This document shows, in pieces, positions 51,393 to 60,840 of a DNA stretch of 64,000 bases. The notes beneath the pieces are model-generated. The model saw nothing but the letters and a program-made list of their open reading frames with translations. It had not been told where the DNA came from and did not search any database. Position numbers and translations under genes: made by a program. The stretch is from Stenomitos frigidus ULC18 (GTDB lineage: Bacteria > Cyanobacteriota > Cyanobacteriia > Leptolyngbyales > Leptolyngbyaceae), in the NCBI RefSeq assembly GCF_003003795.1, contig NZ_PVWK01000014.1:1-64000 (forward strand). The letters run 5' to 3'. Each line of letters begins with the position of its first letter. Position 1 is the stretch's first letter.

Positions 51393-51672
51393 GACGGAGC
51401 AACTATGGAACAGAGAAAACCGCACAAACCAGACATTGTTGGCTTCATCCAAAACATGGACAAGCAACATTATCTTTATAGAGTGCCCACTGAGATCGTA
51501 AGAGACACCGACCCAATTTAATCGTTCAACCGAGGTTAAATCGCTGAAAGCGCACACTTAGGACGTACGCAGAAGAAAACCTCTACGTCCCTTAAAAAGG
51601 GCTTTAGAGCTTTCCCTCGTTTCAAGGTACGTCAGGGAAAATCGGGCTTTCAAGACTCAACTGCGTCAGTCT
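51393..51672. other. Upstream region of the hybrid kinase
   Basis: It contains the kinase promoter region. No gene or clear regulatory site is visible. The kinase frame is open through 51557 but the sequence is not protein-like. Confidence 0.4.
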
Positions 51673-51787
51673 TATAGCTGTAGCCATACTGGTTAGGACG
51701 GGGTGCAGGGGTGGAACCCCTGGCTGGGGGCACCGCCCCCACGCCCCCTTTGATCCCAATGTCCTAAGCTTTGTGACAACAGCTATA
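51673..51787. mobile_element. MITE-2, copy 2 (115 bp, inverted relative to copy 1)
   Basis: It is nearly identical to 27209-27322 when reverse-complemented; the visible differences are single bases plus one extra base in the G/C hairpin. It has the same TATAGCT...AGCTATA ends. Confidence 0.8.
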
Positions 51788-51929
51788 GTACGGAGTCAGC
51801 CGTAGGGATCGGTTTGAGTGCGACGTCATCGGTTTCGCTGTAGCTGAAGGCAAACCCCCTACTGACGGAATCTGTATCGCGATCGTCATTGACAGCACCG
51901 CTCACATAAGAAACCACTGGCGTTGCCAT
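51783..51929 (-). CDS. Possible 48-codon ORF ended by MITE-2
   Basis: The ATG at 51929, 13 nt past the MBL gene stop, opens a frame MATPVVSYVSGAVNDD with an acidic, Ser/Thr-rich composition. The stop TAG lies in the first bases of MITE-2, so a longer protein may have been cut when the element arrived. The sequence beyond the MITE closes quickly in all frames, so the original end is unclear. It may have been co-transcribed with the MBL gene. Confidence 0.35.
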   Translation of the reverse strand: MATPVVSYVSGAVNDDRDTDSVSRGFAFSYSETDDVALKPIPTADSVL

Positions 51930-51942
51930 CCCAACGCTCTCA

Positions 51943-52845
51943 CTAGACTGGCAAAATCATGCCTTCTCGCGCCAGCACGCTATTAGGAAACACCGATCGC
52001 ACGTCTGCTTCTACCTTGTCCAGAAAATCATCGCAATGGTTGGGGTCGTGGTGGAAAATGACTGCTTGCTTGACGCCTGCCGCTTTTGCTAGCTTAATGG
52101 CTTCCTGCCAGGTCGAGTGTCCCCAGCCAATCTTGGGTGCTTTGGGGTCGTGGTACTCTTCATCGGTATAACAAGCGTCATAGATCAAGATATCGGCATT
52201 GCGGGCGAGATGGAGTAGATTTTCATCCAGGTGATCGGGGTAGTGTTCAGTATCGGTGGCATAAACGACGGTACGCCCTTCCCATGTCACCCGATAGCCC
52301 ATCGCCGAATTGGGGTGGTTAAGCGGTCCCGTCTCGATCGTGACAGCACCCAGTTGCATGATATCACCAGCAAGCAAATCATAAAACTTCAAATCAGACT
52401 GCATCACCTGAATCGGTACGGGAAAGTTGGGATGCAGCATTTGGTCGCTCAGCCGTTGCTTCATTGAAGCGCCATTGGGTGCGATCGCACCATAAATGTG
52501 AAAGCAGTTGCCCTTCACAAAGGCTGGGACAAAAAACGGAAACCCTTGAATATGATCCCAATGCGAATGACTGAAGAACATATAGGCTTCCACAGGCATC
52601 TGCTTGAGCAAATGCTTGCCCAGCATGCGCAGTCCTGTACCGCCATCAAAGATGAGTCGTTTACCATCCACTCGCATCTCTACGCAGGAGGTGTTGCCAC
52701 CGTAGCGAACCGTCTCGCTGCCGGGAGCGGGAATGCTGCCTCGCACCCCCCAGAACTCAACAACGAACTCTGGCGATGGAGACACAGACTCGATGTCTGC
52801 ACTTTGATTCTGGGGGTTGGATGCAGGTGAATCAGGATTTGACAT
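51943..52845 (-). CDS. MBL-fold metallo-hydrolase
   Basis: This 300-residue enzyme carries the metal motif HSHWDH (HxHxDH) at about residue 93. Further ligands are in GPLNHPNSAMGYRV, YATDTEH and IFHHDPNH. VEFWGVRGSIPAPG near residue 30 marks the subfamily often annotated as phosphodiesterase or ribonuclease-Z-like. The substrate is unknown; cyclic nucleotides or RNA are candidates. It is cytoplasmic. The ATG at 52845 is clear. Confidence 0.87.
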   Translation of the reverse strand: MSNPDSPASNPQNQSADIESVSPSPEFVVEFWGVRGSIPAPGSETVRYGGNTSCVEMRVDGKRLIFDGGTGLRMLGKHLLKQMPVEAYMFFSHSHWDHIQGFPFFVPAFVKGNCFHIYGAIAPNGASMKQRLSDQMLHPNFPVPIQVMQSDLKFYDLLAGDIMQLGAVTIETGPLNHPNSAMGYRVTWEGRTVVYATDTEHYPDHLDENLLHLARNADILIYDACYTDEEYHDPKAPKIGWGHSTWQEAIKLAKAAGVKQAVIFHHDPNHCDDFLDKVEADVRSVFPNSVLAREGMILPV

Positions 52846-53379
52846 GTCTGATCTGATTAGCCTTTTCTAACAAGTCTAGGAGATGATAAAAATGCTGCTT
52901 GAGCTTAGTTAAAAGGAGAGCGATCGAGGCAACTATTTTGAGGGTTCCAGGTATAGACTGAGCATTGATCACAGTCACAGGTTGATTGTGTCGTACTGCC
53001 TGATCCGTAACTATTTCATGAAGCCCGACTAGAACCGATGCAACAGTTCATTGTTATAGAGATCATCAACCATTCACCCTGAAGGGATCCAATACCGAAC
53101 CTAATTCATAGATAGAATACATCGGTAAAGTTCTAATGTCCCACTTATACTTATGCTACCCATATAGTTAGCGTTGGCAGCAAGCAAGCTGCAATTGTGC
53201 CTAGCCGAAGGACAGCACCTCAATCGGACGATGTCAGCCTCTCTAAGAAAGAGTCAGAATAAACAAGAATGTAAAAGAATAGCATTCTTGACTGAGTCAA
53301 TAGAACACACCTATTTCCTAAAACCAGGTGTCTCGAAGCAATCAGGATAATCTTAATATTCCCTAAATATAGATATTTT
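52846..53379. other. Long A+T-rich spacer, no gene seen
   Basis: These roughly 530 nt lie upstream of the MBL gene. No open frame over 40 codons with protein character, no tRNA and no heptamer field is visible. A short inverted repeat (GAATGTAAAAGAATAGCATTC) lies near 53265-53285. It could hide a small RNA. Confidence 0.4.
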
Positions 53380-53416
53380 CAGCATGGCTTAGGAAGCATC
53401 ATTCCTAAGCCATGCT
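53380..53416 (-). terminator. Strong hairpin after ppa
   Basis: AGCATGGCTTAGGA and TTCCTAAGCCATGCT pair over 14 bp around a short loop, 30 nt past the ppa stop. A T-rich stretch follows on the minus strand, but not a clean T run. Confidence 0.6.
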
Positions 53417-53444
53417 TTATACAGAGGCAGAGTTCAATCTGCTT

Positions 53445-53963
53445 TTAGCCTTTACCGATGCCTGCCTTGATGCATTGTTCTACCAGCGGCAAGACCGCTT
53501 CAACATCCTTCCAACCAAGGATTTCAGTCACTTTCTTCTCCAGGTTTTTGTACGATCTGAAGAATTCAGCGATTTCATCCAGGCGGTGAGGTGCGATGTC
53601 GGCAAGACGTTTTACCTGAGTATACCGAGGGTCTTTATCGGGAACACACAAAATTTTCTCATCGCGATCGCCGCCATCAATCATTTCTAGCATCCCAATC
53701 GGGCGTGCTGGAATGACGCAACCAGGAAATGTCGGTTGATCCATCAGCACAATGCCATCGAGGGGATCACCGTCATCAGCCAGGGTATTGGGCACAAAGC
53801 CATAGTCGTAGGGATACTGCACCGAGGAGTAGAGCACACGATCCAACGCAAACGCATTTAAGTCTTTGTCGAACTCATATTTATTCTTACTCCCGGCAGG
53901 AATCTCGATCAGGACATTTAACAAACCGGGCTTGGGTTGGGCAGGAATACGGGAAAGATCCAC
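53445..53963 (-). CDS. ppa: Soluble inorganic pyrophosphatase
   Basis: This 172-residue family I enzyme hydrolyses PPi to two phosphates. The signature DDGDPLDG with its metal-binding aspartates is present, as are [14 protein letters not shown] (substrate-binding Lys/Glu), YPYDYGF and [24 protein letters not shown]. It starts with GTG at 53963. Terminator-like hairpins follow it. Together with ppk1 it links this area to phosphate metabolism, though the genes are 7 kb apart. Confidence 0.94.
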   Translation of the reverse strand: MDLSRIPAQPKPGLLNVLIEIPAGSKNKYEFDKDLNAFALDRVLYSSVQYPYDYGFVPNTLADDGDPLDGIVLMDQPTFPGCVIPARPIGMLEMIDGGDRDEKILCVPDKDPRYTQVKRLADIAPHRLDEIAEFFRSYKNLEKKVTEILGWKDVEAVLPLVEQCIKAGIGKG

Positions 53964-53996
53964 AGAAATTCTCCAAACTAGCGAGGGGATTGGGGA

Positions 53997-54064
53997 AAGG
54001 CTAAAGGCTAAAGGATGAAGGCTAAAGAATCAATCATTTAACCTTTATCTTTTAGCTTTTCTGC
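53997..54064. repeat. GGCTAAA heptamers upstream of ppa
   Basis: GGCTAAA units on the left face TTTAGCT/TTTAACC units on the right, forming a potential stem. The same heptamer reappears in the macAB operon gaps. Confidence 0.75.
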
Positions 54065-54135
54065 TGCTCTCCCCGATTAGCATTCTAGGTGAAGACAGGA
54101 GCAGGACAGTAGTAAATGGGCAGCCACCCTATAAA

Positions 54136-54154
54136 GACATGGCAATGCCATGTC
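54136..54154. repeat. Palindrome GACATGGCAATGCCATGTC
   Basis: A near-perfect 19-bp palindrome is followed by CCTACG. It lies just beyond the stop codon of the inositol phosphatase gene and is a common dispersed palindrome type. Confidence 0.7.
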
Positions 54155-54174
54155 CCTACGCTGGGAATCAGACC

Positions 54175-54993
54175 TTAGGCCTCGTGCAAGCTTGATGGTT
54201 GTACGAGGGGCTGGAAGATTGGCAGTAATGCTGGTTGGCTCACGACCAGGGTAGGGTAAGCCCGATCGCTGTAGTCTTGACCAACCAGGAGCGGGAAGAT
54301 CGGGTTTGCTTCTAAAGGCATCCAAACGCCGCCTGCGGCTTGGATGATCGCCCAGACCGCGGCAATATCCCAGATTTTGGGGGTTGCTTCGACACCGCCC
54401 ATAGTGGCTCCGGCTGCGACAGTCAGTAGGTTATAAGTCGCGACTCCTAGCATTCGAATTTTGCAGGGAAAGGGGTTTTGGAGCAAGGCAGTGCTGCGAG
54501 TGCAGAGGTTGAAGAAATGGTTTGAGGTGAGGGCATCAGTGCTGGTATGGATGGGGCGATCGTTCAAAAAAGCGCCCGTTGGCATCTCTAACCCAGACGC
54601 GCCACACCAGTAGCCGTAAAAGGATTGTCCCAGTGGGGGCAAATGGACATAGCCGAAAACGGGCGTACCTTTATAGAGCAAGCCAAGCGAAATGCCCCAG
54701 ATTGGTAAACCTCTGGCAAAGTTCGTCGTGCCATCGAGCGGATCAACAATCCAGCACCAGTCATTTGGCGGAAAAATGTGTTCGACTTCTTCGCTGAGCA
54801 CGCCGTGAGTGGGAAAGGTTTGGGCGATTGCGGTTCTCAACACCTCATCCGCCCAGCGATCGGACTGCGTGACCAGGCTTCCATCCGCTTTTTCTGCTGC
54901 CTGCGCCTGCCCAAAGTCTTGCAGTAGTTGCGTTCCCACACGAGCAGTCGTGCTACGAGCAAAGTCGAGTATCTGAGTCCAGAAATCTGACAT
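54175..54993 (-). CDS. Inositol monophosphatase family protein
   Basis: This 272-residue enzyme is a Mg2+-dependent, Li+-sensitive type phosphatase. The metal-site motifs are Glu in SEEVEHIFP, WIVDPLDGTTNFARGLP and WDIAAVWAIIQAAGG. Substrates in the family include inositol phosphates, histidinol phosphate and 3'-phosphoadenosine compounds; I cannot choose one. The ATG at 54993 is clear. Confidence 0.88.
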   Translation of the reverse strand: MSDFWTQILDFARSTTARVGTQLLQDFGQAQAAEKADGSLVTQSDRWADEVLRTAIAQTFPTHGVLSEEVEHIFPPNDWCWIVDPLDGTTNFARGLPIWGISLGLLYKGTPVFGYVHLPPLGQSFYGYWCGASGLEMPTGAFLNDRPIHTSTDALTSNHFFNLCTRSTALLQNPFPCKIRMLGVATYNLLTVAAGATMGGVEATPKIWDIAAVWAIIQAAGGVWMPLEANPIFPLLVGQDYSDRAYPTLVVSQPALLPIFQPLVQPSSLHEA

Positions 54994-54997
54994 GAGA

Positions 54998-55093
54998 GTG
55001 ATGAGTTTTAAGTGATGAGTTTTGAGTTTCGTCCTTTAACTCATACCTCTTTAGCGTAGCGGCACGAAGTGCTAATCGAAACTCAAAACTTTC
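54998..55093. repeat. Degenerate heptamer and palindrome field
   Basis: Units of the TTTTGAG type are followed by TTAGCGTAGCGGCACGAAGTGCTAA, a diverged version of the GTAGCG...CGCTAC core, then CTCAAAA units at the 3' end of the BCD transporter gene. Confidence 0.7.
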
Positions 55094-56542
55094 TTAGTCA
55101 AGCTCGTTGCCCATCACGGTGGCGATCGCCGCCTTGGCATTGGATTGAAATTCTGCTACATTCACGCGGCTAAGCAGCCCAACGGCCAGAATCATGCCAG
55201 CCGCCTGTACCGCAAAAACCAGCCCATAGGACAGCACAGGAAGCGTAAAGAGCTTATTGCCGATGTCCAAAACCGTACCACCTGCAACGGTTGACAGGGC
55301 TCGTGCCAGTGCTTGCGCCAAGCCCCAGGCTCCGATAAAAGTTCCGGCGGTTTCGGCTGCAGTGAGATCCAGCATGAGGCTTAAAGCGCCCGTGGTCGTA
55401 ATGCCAGAGGCTAAACCAAACGCGAAAACGACCCCTTTGAGTGCGGTTTGGTTGGCCGTGAACCCAGCAACAATTAGCAAGAGAAAGCACGCTGCGACCA
55501 GTAAACAGCCCACTTTGGCAGTCTGTTGCTTCCCCAGACGTGGCACCACCAAAAAGCCAGCGCTGCTGATGCCAATGAGTGTGCCAGTCCCCCAAAAGGC
55601 ATTGAGCAGCGTGGTTTTAGAAAACTCCATGCCAAAGACTTTAGCGCCGTAGGGTTCCAGCACCGCGTCCTGCATGAACAGGCTGATGGTCATTACTAGC
55701 AAGAAGGTGAAGAAGATTCCCGTTTGGGGACTGGCAGTTAAGACTCGTAACGCTCTACCCAATGTGATTTTGTCTTCACGATCGGCTAAGGACGATCGCG
55801 AACCATAGAGCGAATATTTCTTCTCCACACCAGCCGTTGCTAACACTGCTAACCCGACTACGATCGCAGGCACGATCACAAACACGCGATTGATCGCCGC
55901 TTGCAGAACCTCTAGCGATGTATTCAGGGTCAACCGTTTGAGCAAGACGCTAATCAAAATTGCGCCAATGACGATGCCCACCATCAGCATCGACCAGACA
56001 ACACCAATGAGCTTCGGGCGATTCGTCTCATCCGAAACATCAACGAGCAGCGCTGCGAACGGGGTTGATCCAGCACTGAGCGCCATGCCATAGAGGGCAA
56101 AAACACCTGCTAAAACAATCGTCCATAGAGTCGTCTCGGCATTCCACGTCCAGCCACCCGCTATTTGCACTGCCGCACCCAAACGCCACATTACCTGCAC
56201 CGCCAGAAAAGAAGCGATCGCAAACAACGCGGTGCCGACCCAAACATACCCCGTGCGATGATAGCCTGCGATCGGTCGAGCATCTGACATCTGCCCAAAC
56301 CAAACCCGTGCGGGTGCCACAAATTGATGTGCCGCGATCGCCCCTGCTGCGATCGTTGCCGGAATCGCCAGATTGCCAATCATTGCTCGATTTAGCACAC
56401 CCAGAAACAGCACCGACATCATGCCTAGCCCCATCTGGTAGAGTCCCAGACGAAACATTGTTAGCAAACTGATTTTGGATCTTGGGTCAGCATCCTGCGG
56501 CAATTGAAAGTCGTGCGAGTCAGATAATTTGCTCGTTGCCAT
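55094..56542 (-). CDS. BCD family MFS transporter (PucC-like)
   Basis: This 482-residue, 12-TM protein belongs to the BCD (bacteriochlorophyll/chlorophyll delivery) branch of the MFS. It starts with RLGLYQMGLGMMSVLFLGVLNR and has RVWFGQMSDARPIAGYHRTGYVWVG, diagnostic for PucC-like proteins. It likely sits in the thylakoid or plasma membrane and helps chlorophyll delivery or light-harvesting assembly. The ATG is at 56542. Confidence 0.9.
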   Translation of the reverse strand: MATSKLSDSHDFQLPQDADPRSKISLLTMFRLGLYQMGLGMMSVLFLGVLNRAMIGNLAIPATIAAGAIAAHQFVAPARVWFGQMSDARPIAGYHRTGYVWVGTALFAIASFLAVQVMWRLGAAVQIAGGWTWNAETTLWTIVLAGVFALYGMALSAGSTPFAALLVDVSDETNRPKLIGVVWSMLMVGIVIGAILISVLLKRLTLNTSLEVLQAAINRVFVIVPAIVVGLAVLATAGVEKKYSLYGSRSSLADREDKITLGRALRVLTASPQTGIFFTFLLVMTISLFMQDAVLEPYGAKVFGMEFSKTTLLNAFWGTGTLIGISSAGFLVVPRLGKQQTAKVGCLLVAACFLLLIVAGFTANQTALKGVVFAFGLASGITTTGALSLMLDLTAAETAGTFIGAWGLAQALARALSTVAGGTVLDIGNKLFTLPVLSYGLVFAVQAAGMILAVGLLSRVNVAEFQSNAKAAIATVMGNELD

Positions 56543-56844
56543 AGCCCATTCCTAAAGCGTCTTTAAACTAAGGCATTTTTAAACAACATCCAGCCTTCCT
56601 ATTCAGATTAAGCTCAAACGCGACCAGGCATTCATGTGATTAGCGAAGGAGCCTGTAGAAGCGAACGGTCAGCGGTCAGCGGTCAGTGGTCAAGAGCAAG
56701 TGGTCAGGAGACAGAAGATCCGACCTCAAAACTCAAAACTCAAAACTCTTCCCGCTCCCCTGCCCCCTCCGCTCCCCTTGCCCCCTCTCCATTCCTCAGA
56801 CGATACACTGGGCATGAGACATCTAAAGAACAGGGAGCGATCGC
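56543..56844. repeat. Heptamer field upstream of the aldo/keto reductase
   Basis: About 56664-56695 has GGTCAGC/GGTCAGT units, about 56727-56750 has CTCAAAA units (three), and about 56750-56795 is C-rich (CCCCCTCC-like). The AKR promoter would have to lie between about 56795 and 56840. Confidence 0.75.
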
Positions 56845-57804
56845 GTGCAAACGGTAACGCTTGGCAAAGATGGTCCCGCTGTTACAGCCCTCGGCATTGG
56901 CACCTGGGCATGGGGCGACAAACTCTTCTGGAGCTATGGCAACGACTACGGTGCGGATCAGGTGCGCGAAGCGTTTGATGCCACGCTAGAGGCGGGTATA
57001 GACTTTTTTTATACGGCTGAAGTCTATGGTTTAGGCGAATCTGAGCGGCTGATCGGACAATTCATGCGGCAAACAGACAAGCCTGTACAGATTGCCACAA
57101 AATTCTTTCCATTGCCCTGGCGCTTTAATGCCCAATCGGTTTCTGATGCCCTCACCGCCAGTCTAGAACGATTGCAAGTGTCGCAGGTAGCCCTCTATCA
57201 AGTGCATCAGCCGTTTGACTTCCTCCTGGGCAAACGTGCGCTGATGAATGCTCTGGCAGATGAAGTGCAGCAAGGCAGAATTGCCACCATTGGCGTGAGC
57301 AACTACTCAGCCGAACAGATGCGTCAGGCGCACAAATTCCTGGCGGCAAGAGGCGTCCCGCTGGCAGTGAATCAAGTGCGCTACTCGTTGCTGACCCGTC
57401 AAATTGAAAGCAACGGTATTCTCGATACGGCTCGCGAACTGGGCATCACCATTCTGGCGTACAGTCCGCTGGCACAGGGATTGTTGACAGGGAAATATAC
57501 GGCTGAAGGGACACGATCGCCCCAGGGTCAACCGCTCCAGGGTGCGCGTCGTCTCGATCCCCGCTTCAACCAAAACGGTTTAGAGAAGATTGCACCCGTG
57601 ATCAGTTTGCTCCAGGCCATCGGTGCTGCACATCAGCGCACTCCGGCTCAAGTTGCGCTCAATTGGTTGATTGCCCAAGGTGTCATCCCGATTCCCGGTG
57701 CCAAAACTGCTGACCAGGCACGCCAAAACGCTGGAGCCTTGGGCTGGAGCCTGACTGCAGAAGAGGTTGAGACACTCGATCGCGCCACACAAGCCTGGAA
57801 ATAA
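56845..57804 (+). CDS. Aldo/keto reductase
   Basis: This 319-residue TIM-barrel NADPH oxidoreductase carries the catalytic tetrad: Asp in FDATLEAGIDFFYTAEVYG, Tyr in the same block, Lys in IATKFFPL, and His in YQVHQP. NADPH-site elements are IPIPGAKTADQARQNAGALGW. It is similar to general AKR11/12-like enzymes; the substrate is unknown. It starts with GTG at 56845. Confidence 0.88.
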   Translation: MQTVTLGKDGPAVTALGIGTWAWGDKLFWSYGNDYGADQVREAFDATLEAGIDFFYTAEVYGLGESERLIGQFMRQTDKPVQIATKFFPLPWRFNAQSVSDALTASLERLQVSQVALYQVHQPFDFLLGKRALMNALADEVQQGRIATIGVSNYSAEQMRQAHKFLAARGVPLAVNQVRYSLLTRQIESNGILDTARELGITILAYSPLAQGLLTGKYTAEGTRSPQGQPLQGARRLDPRFNQNGLEKIAPVISLLQAIGAAHQRTPAQVALNWLIAQGVIPIPGAKTADQARQNAGALGWSLTAEEVETLDRATQAWK

Positions 57805-58394
57805 CGAAGGAAACGGGTTTCTCTACGAAACGAGGCTGTTGGAACATGCAGCTTGGTTCAGAAAACAGGTTTCTGGGAGCGCGCGATCGGGGTTTACAGT
57901 CTGCCGATACATCCACTCGACAGCAGACTGATCGCAGATGCCTTTAGTTGGGCACTCTATAAAAGCAAGCCTGAGTCACCTGATCAGCACAATTATCTTG
58001 TTTGTGTTGTTCAGTGCCAAGGCGAATCGCAAAGAGAACTGAACTACTGCAAAAGACCCCGATTACGCTGATTATCAGCAGCAAGTGAAGCGCCTGACTC
58101 CCTGGCTGTACTGATCTCTATTGGTTGGCGGTACTGATAATCGACGCTACCGTTTGAGTCGAGGTCTGTTCTTAAAAATTTGTCACTTGATCGCTGCACC
58201 TGGTACCCGGAACCATCCACATTAGGTGTGAAGAAGATGGTATGCAGCTCATTTCCTTCATGGAGGAGCCAGCGATCGCAGCACGTGGTTATCGTGCCAA
58301 AGGAGCCGTGGGCTTCATAGCAAACGTCCATTGGCTCTACAAACACGTTAAACTATCGCAATCACGCCTTAAATAACTAAGCCGTTATGGAGTT
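57805..58394. other. 590-nt spacer with weak ORFs
   Basis: This region holds one possible minus-strand ORF (given separately) and a plus-strand frame of 72 codons without protein character. No structured RNA is recognised. Confidence 0.4.
58044..58331 (-). CDS. Possible small cysteine-containing protein
   Basis: A frame of 95 codons from ATG 58331 reads MDVCYEAHGSFGTITTCC, then LLHEGNELHTIFFTPNVDGSG, which has some protein-like character in its first 70 residues. It has no Shine-Dalgarno sequence that I can see. It points away from the response regulator, with 63 nt between the two starts. It could be a real orphan gene or chance. Confidence 0.25.
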   Translation of the reverse strand: MDVCYEAHGSFGTITTCCDRWLLHEGNELHTIFFTPNVDGSGYQVQRSSDKFLRTDLDSNGSVDYQYRQPIEISTARESGASLAADNQRNRGLLQ

Positions 58395-58769
58395 ATGACT
58401 ACAGTTCTGATCGTAGACGATAGCCCCACTGTACGGGAAATGGTCTCAGAGCAATTTAGAAAAAGCGGCTTCAGTGTCATTGAGGCAGTAGATGGTGAAG
58501 AGGCAGTCGAGCAGATCACGGCAAAGTCTCCCGACGTGGTCGTGACAGACATTGTGATGCCTCGCAAAAACGGCTATGAACTCTGCCGCTGGATTAAGAA
58601 TGATCCCAACACAAAACACATCCCTGTGATCATGTGCACCAGCAAGAGCGAAGAATTTGATGTGTACTGGGGCATGAAGCAAGGCGCAGATGCCTACATT
58701 ACCAAACCGTATCATCCACCCGATTTGCTGGATGCTGTCAAAAAGCTGTTGCAACAGGCGAGAGGGTGA
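58395..58769 (+). CDS. Single-domain response regulator (CheY/PilH-like)
   Basis: This 124-residue protein consists of a REC domain only. Its acidic pocket is VDDS, the phosphoacceptor Asp is in VVVTDIVMPRKNGYELC, Thr/Ser is in IMCTSKS, and Lys is in YITKPYHP. Similar short regulators in cyanobacteria control pili and phototaxis (PilH/PixH type). No chemotaxis genes are adjacent here. The ATG is at 58395. Confidence 0.88.
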   Translation: MTTVLIVDDSPTVREMVSEQFRKSGFSVIEAVDGEEAVEQITAKSPDVVVTDIVMPRKNGYELCRWIKNDPNTKHIPVIMCTSKSEEFDVYWGMKQGADAYITKPYHPPDLLDAVKKLLQQARG

Positions 58770-59035
58770 AGGAGGGAGGGAGCTTTTGAGTTTTGAGTTG
58801 GAGGAGAGGAGGGAGGAGACTTGCAAGCATCCTCTTAGCCCTTGCTCGTTACTAAGGAATACGAATCTAATCACTCCGGCATTTCCCGTAGGGGGTATGG
58901 CCATGTGCTCCTACCTGCAAGCAATTTGTCGATTTTATTTAATCCACGATCCTAACTACTGAGAACCAACCACTAAAAACTTCAAAGCCTTAAGCTTTGT
59001 TAAGCTGAGAGAGTGCCCTCAGTGCTGCTTTGTTT
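58770..59035. other. Spacer before the photolyase-like gene
   Basis: A short TTTTGAG pair lies at about 58784-58797; beyond it I see no gene. The promoter of the photolyase-like gene should lie in the AT-rich stretch 58930-59000. Confidence 0.4.
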
Positions 59036-60670
59036 ATGAACCGCACGATCGTCTGGTTTCGTCGGGATTTACGTATCGCAGACCATGCGCCGCTGTATCG
59101 CGCGGCGTTGCGAGGTGAGGTCATTCCAGTGTTTGTGTTCGATCGCGCGCTGCTGCACCATCCCGAAACGGGATCAGCGCGGGTAGCGTTTATGCTGGAA
59201 TGCCTGCGATCGCTGGATCAAGATTTGCGCGATCGGGGTGGACGCTTAATTTTGCGATCGGGCGATCCGGTCAACGTACTGCCCCAACTGATTCGCGAAA
59301 CGCAGGCAGATGGGATCTACGCTCACATTGACTTTGAGCGCATCTACGGTCGGGTACGGGATGCCCGCTTGAATCATGCCTTAGCGCAAGAAAACCTTAA
59401 GATTCGCTGGTTTGAGCCACTTGCCACAACGCCTGACCTGATCCCCTATCCTGATTATCGCGACTTGTGGTTCGACGACATGAACGCAGATATGGTGCCG
59501 ATTCCCGCTCACGTTCATGTGCCAACTGATGTCACTAGCGAACCATTACCGACGCTAGCTGACGTGGGACATTTACCCGACAGCAAGCCTCTTCCTCCCG
59601 CAGGCACGCAAGCTGCCCGAACACTGCTGCAAAACTTTTTGGATGAAAAAACCGATCGCTATTACTGGCAGCTTTCATACCCCAGCGCCGAAGCCACGAC
59701 AGGGCTGAGTCCTCACATCAAATTTGGTGCCATTTCAATCCGGGAATGCTACAAAGCGGCGCAGCAGATCAAGTCCTCACCCGATGCCCGCGTGCAGCGT
59801 AGCCGTAAGCAACTGATTGCCCGATTACGTTGGGGAAGCGGTTTTGCCCAGCGATTTCGCTACTTGCCGCAGCTAGAGTTGCGATCGCTCTACAGCATTT
59901 TTGATGACGATAGCTGGTCGTTTGATGAAGACCTTTATCAGGCATGGCAACAGGGTGAGACAGGGTTTCCGATCGTCGATGCAGCAGCACGATGCCTCCA
60001 AGCCACGGGCGGTTGGAAAGAACTCAATTTTCGTGTTCGTGCTCTGTACTCCAGCTTTTTGAGCAATTTACTGGGTATGGATTGGCGCTATGGTGCGCTG
60101 CACTTCATGCGGCACCTGATTGATGGCGATTGCCCGATCGACCATTACCAGTGGGCTATGCAATCGGGTGTAACACACTGCGTTGACAAAACCTGGACGC
60201 GTATCTACAACCCAGAACAAGTTGCGGTCGATCGCTGTGATCCCGATGGCATCTTTATCAAGCGCTGGCTACCAGAGCTAAAACATCTGCCGCCCGCCGC
60301 TCTTGGTGCGCCACTACCGATGAAGGGCTATCCTGCCCGCATTCTCGATTACAAGCAAGCCCGAAAACAGCGAGTCAAGCAGCTAGAGCAACAGCGTCAA
60401 CGCTTTTTGGGGCTAGAAAATGTGGTGCCCCACCTGTCACGCTTACCAGAAAGCTTTTTGCCGTTTGGGGCAGAACGCTTTGACACCGAGGTCTCTTGGG
60501 CAACAGACGCTCGTGACTTGTTTCCGCCACCGCTGGATTTGAATGCGATCGACGCCGAGCAAGCAAAAGCTTTACGCACCTGGTTTGTTGCCCACGTAGA
60601 CATCAAGCCACGGAAAGCACGTCGCAAACCAGAACCGGAACCGGACACCATTCAGCTCAGCTTGCTGTAG
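59036..60670 (+). CDS. Photolyase/cryptochrome family flavoprotein
   Basis: This 544-residue protein has an N-terminal photolyase alpha/beta domain (about 1-130, IVWFRRDLRIADHAPLY) and a C-terminal FAD domain with SYPSAEATTGLSPHIKFGAIS, NFRVRALYSSFLSNLLGMDW and LIDGDCPIDHYQWAMQ. In E. coli photolyase the fourth residue after GD is Asn378, facing FAD N5; here the equivalent residue is Asp369. TRIYNPEQVAVDRCDPDG and KRWLPEL are kept. Light-driven DNA repair or signalling are both possible. The ATG at 59036 is favoured over the TTG at 59030. Confidence 0.85.
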   Translation: MNRTIVWFRRDLRIADHAPLYRAALRGEVIPVFVFDRALLHHPETGSARVAFMLECLRSLDQDLRDRGGRLILRSGDPVNVLPQLIRETQADGIYAHIDFERIYGRVRDARLNHALAQENLKIRWFEPLATTPDLIPYPDYRDLWFDDMNADMVPIPAHVHVPTDVTSEPLPTLADVGHLPDSKPLPPAGTQAARTLLQNFLDEKTDRYYWQLSYPSAEATTGLSPHIKFGAISIRECYKAAQQIKSSPDARVQRSRKQLIARLRWGSGFAQRFRYLPQLELRSLYSIFDDDSWSFDEDLYQAWQQGETGFPIVDAAARCLQATGGWKELNFRVRALYSSFLSNLLGMDWRYGALHFMRHLIDGDCPIDHYQWAMQSGVTHCVDKTWTRIYNPEQVAVDRCDPDGIFIKRWLPELKHLPPAALGAPLPMKGYPARILDYKQARKQRVKQLEQQRQRFLGLENVVPHLSRLPESFLPFGAERFDTEVSWATDARDLFPPPLDLNAIDAEQAKALRTWFVAHVDIKPRKARRKPEPEPDTIQLSLL

Positions 60671-60840
60671 GTTTGCACGCTTGAGCCGTGACGTGAGCAC
60701 GCCATACAGGTGTAGGTGTCTTTTGAACACGAAAAAACTGAGTAACAAAAAACGACCTTGCAACGCTGGGATGAGCCGCATAAGCCAAAATGGGGGATGG
60801 TAAATCTAGCTGCGGCGATCGCGTCAAGGAGGTCAGGATT

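Noticed and set aside
57853-58071. 72-codon plus-strand ORF after the aldo/keto reductase
   Set aside because: The composition is not protein-like, and it overlaps the equally weak minus-strand ORF.
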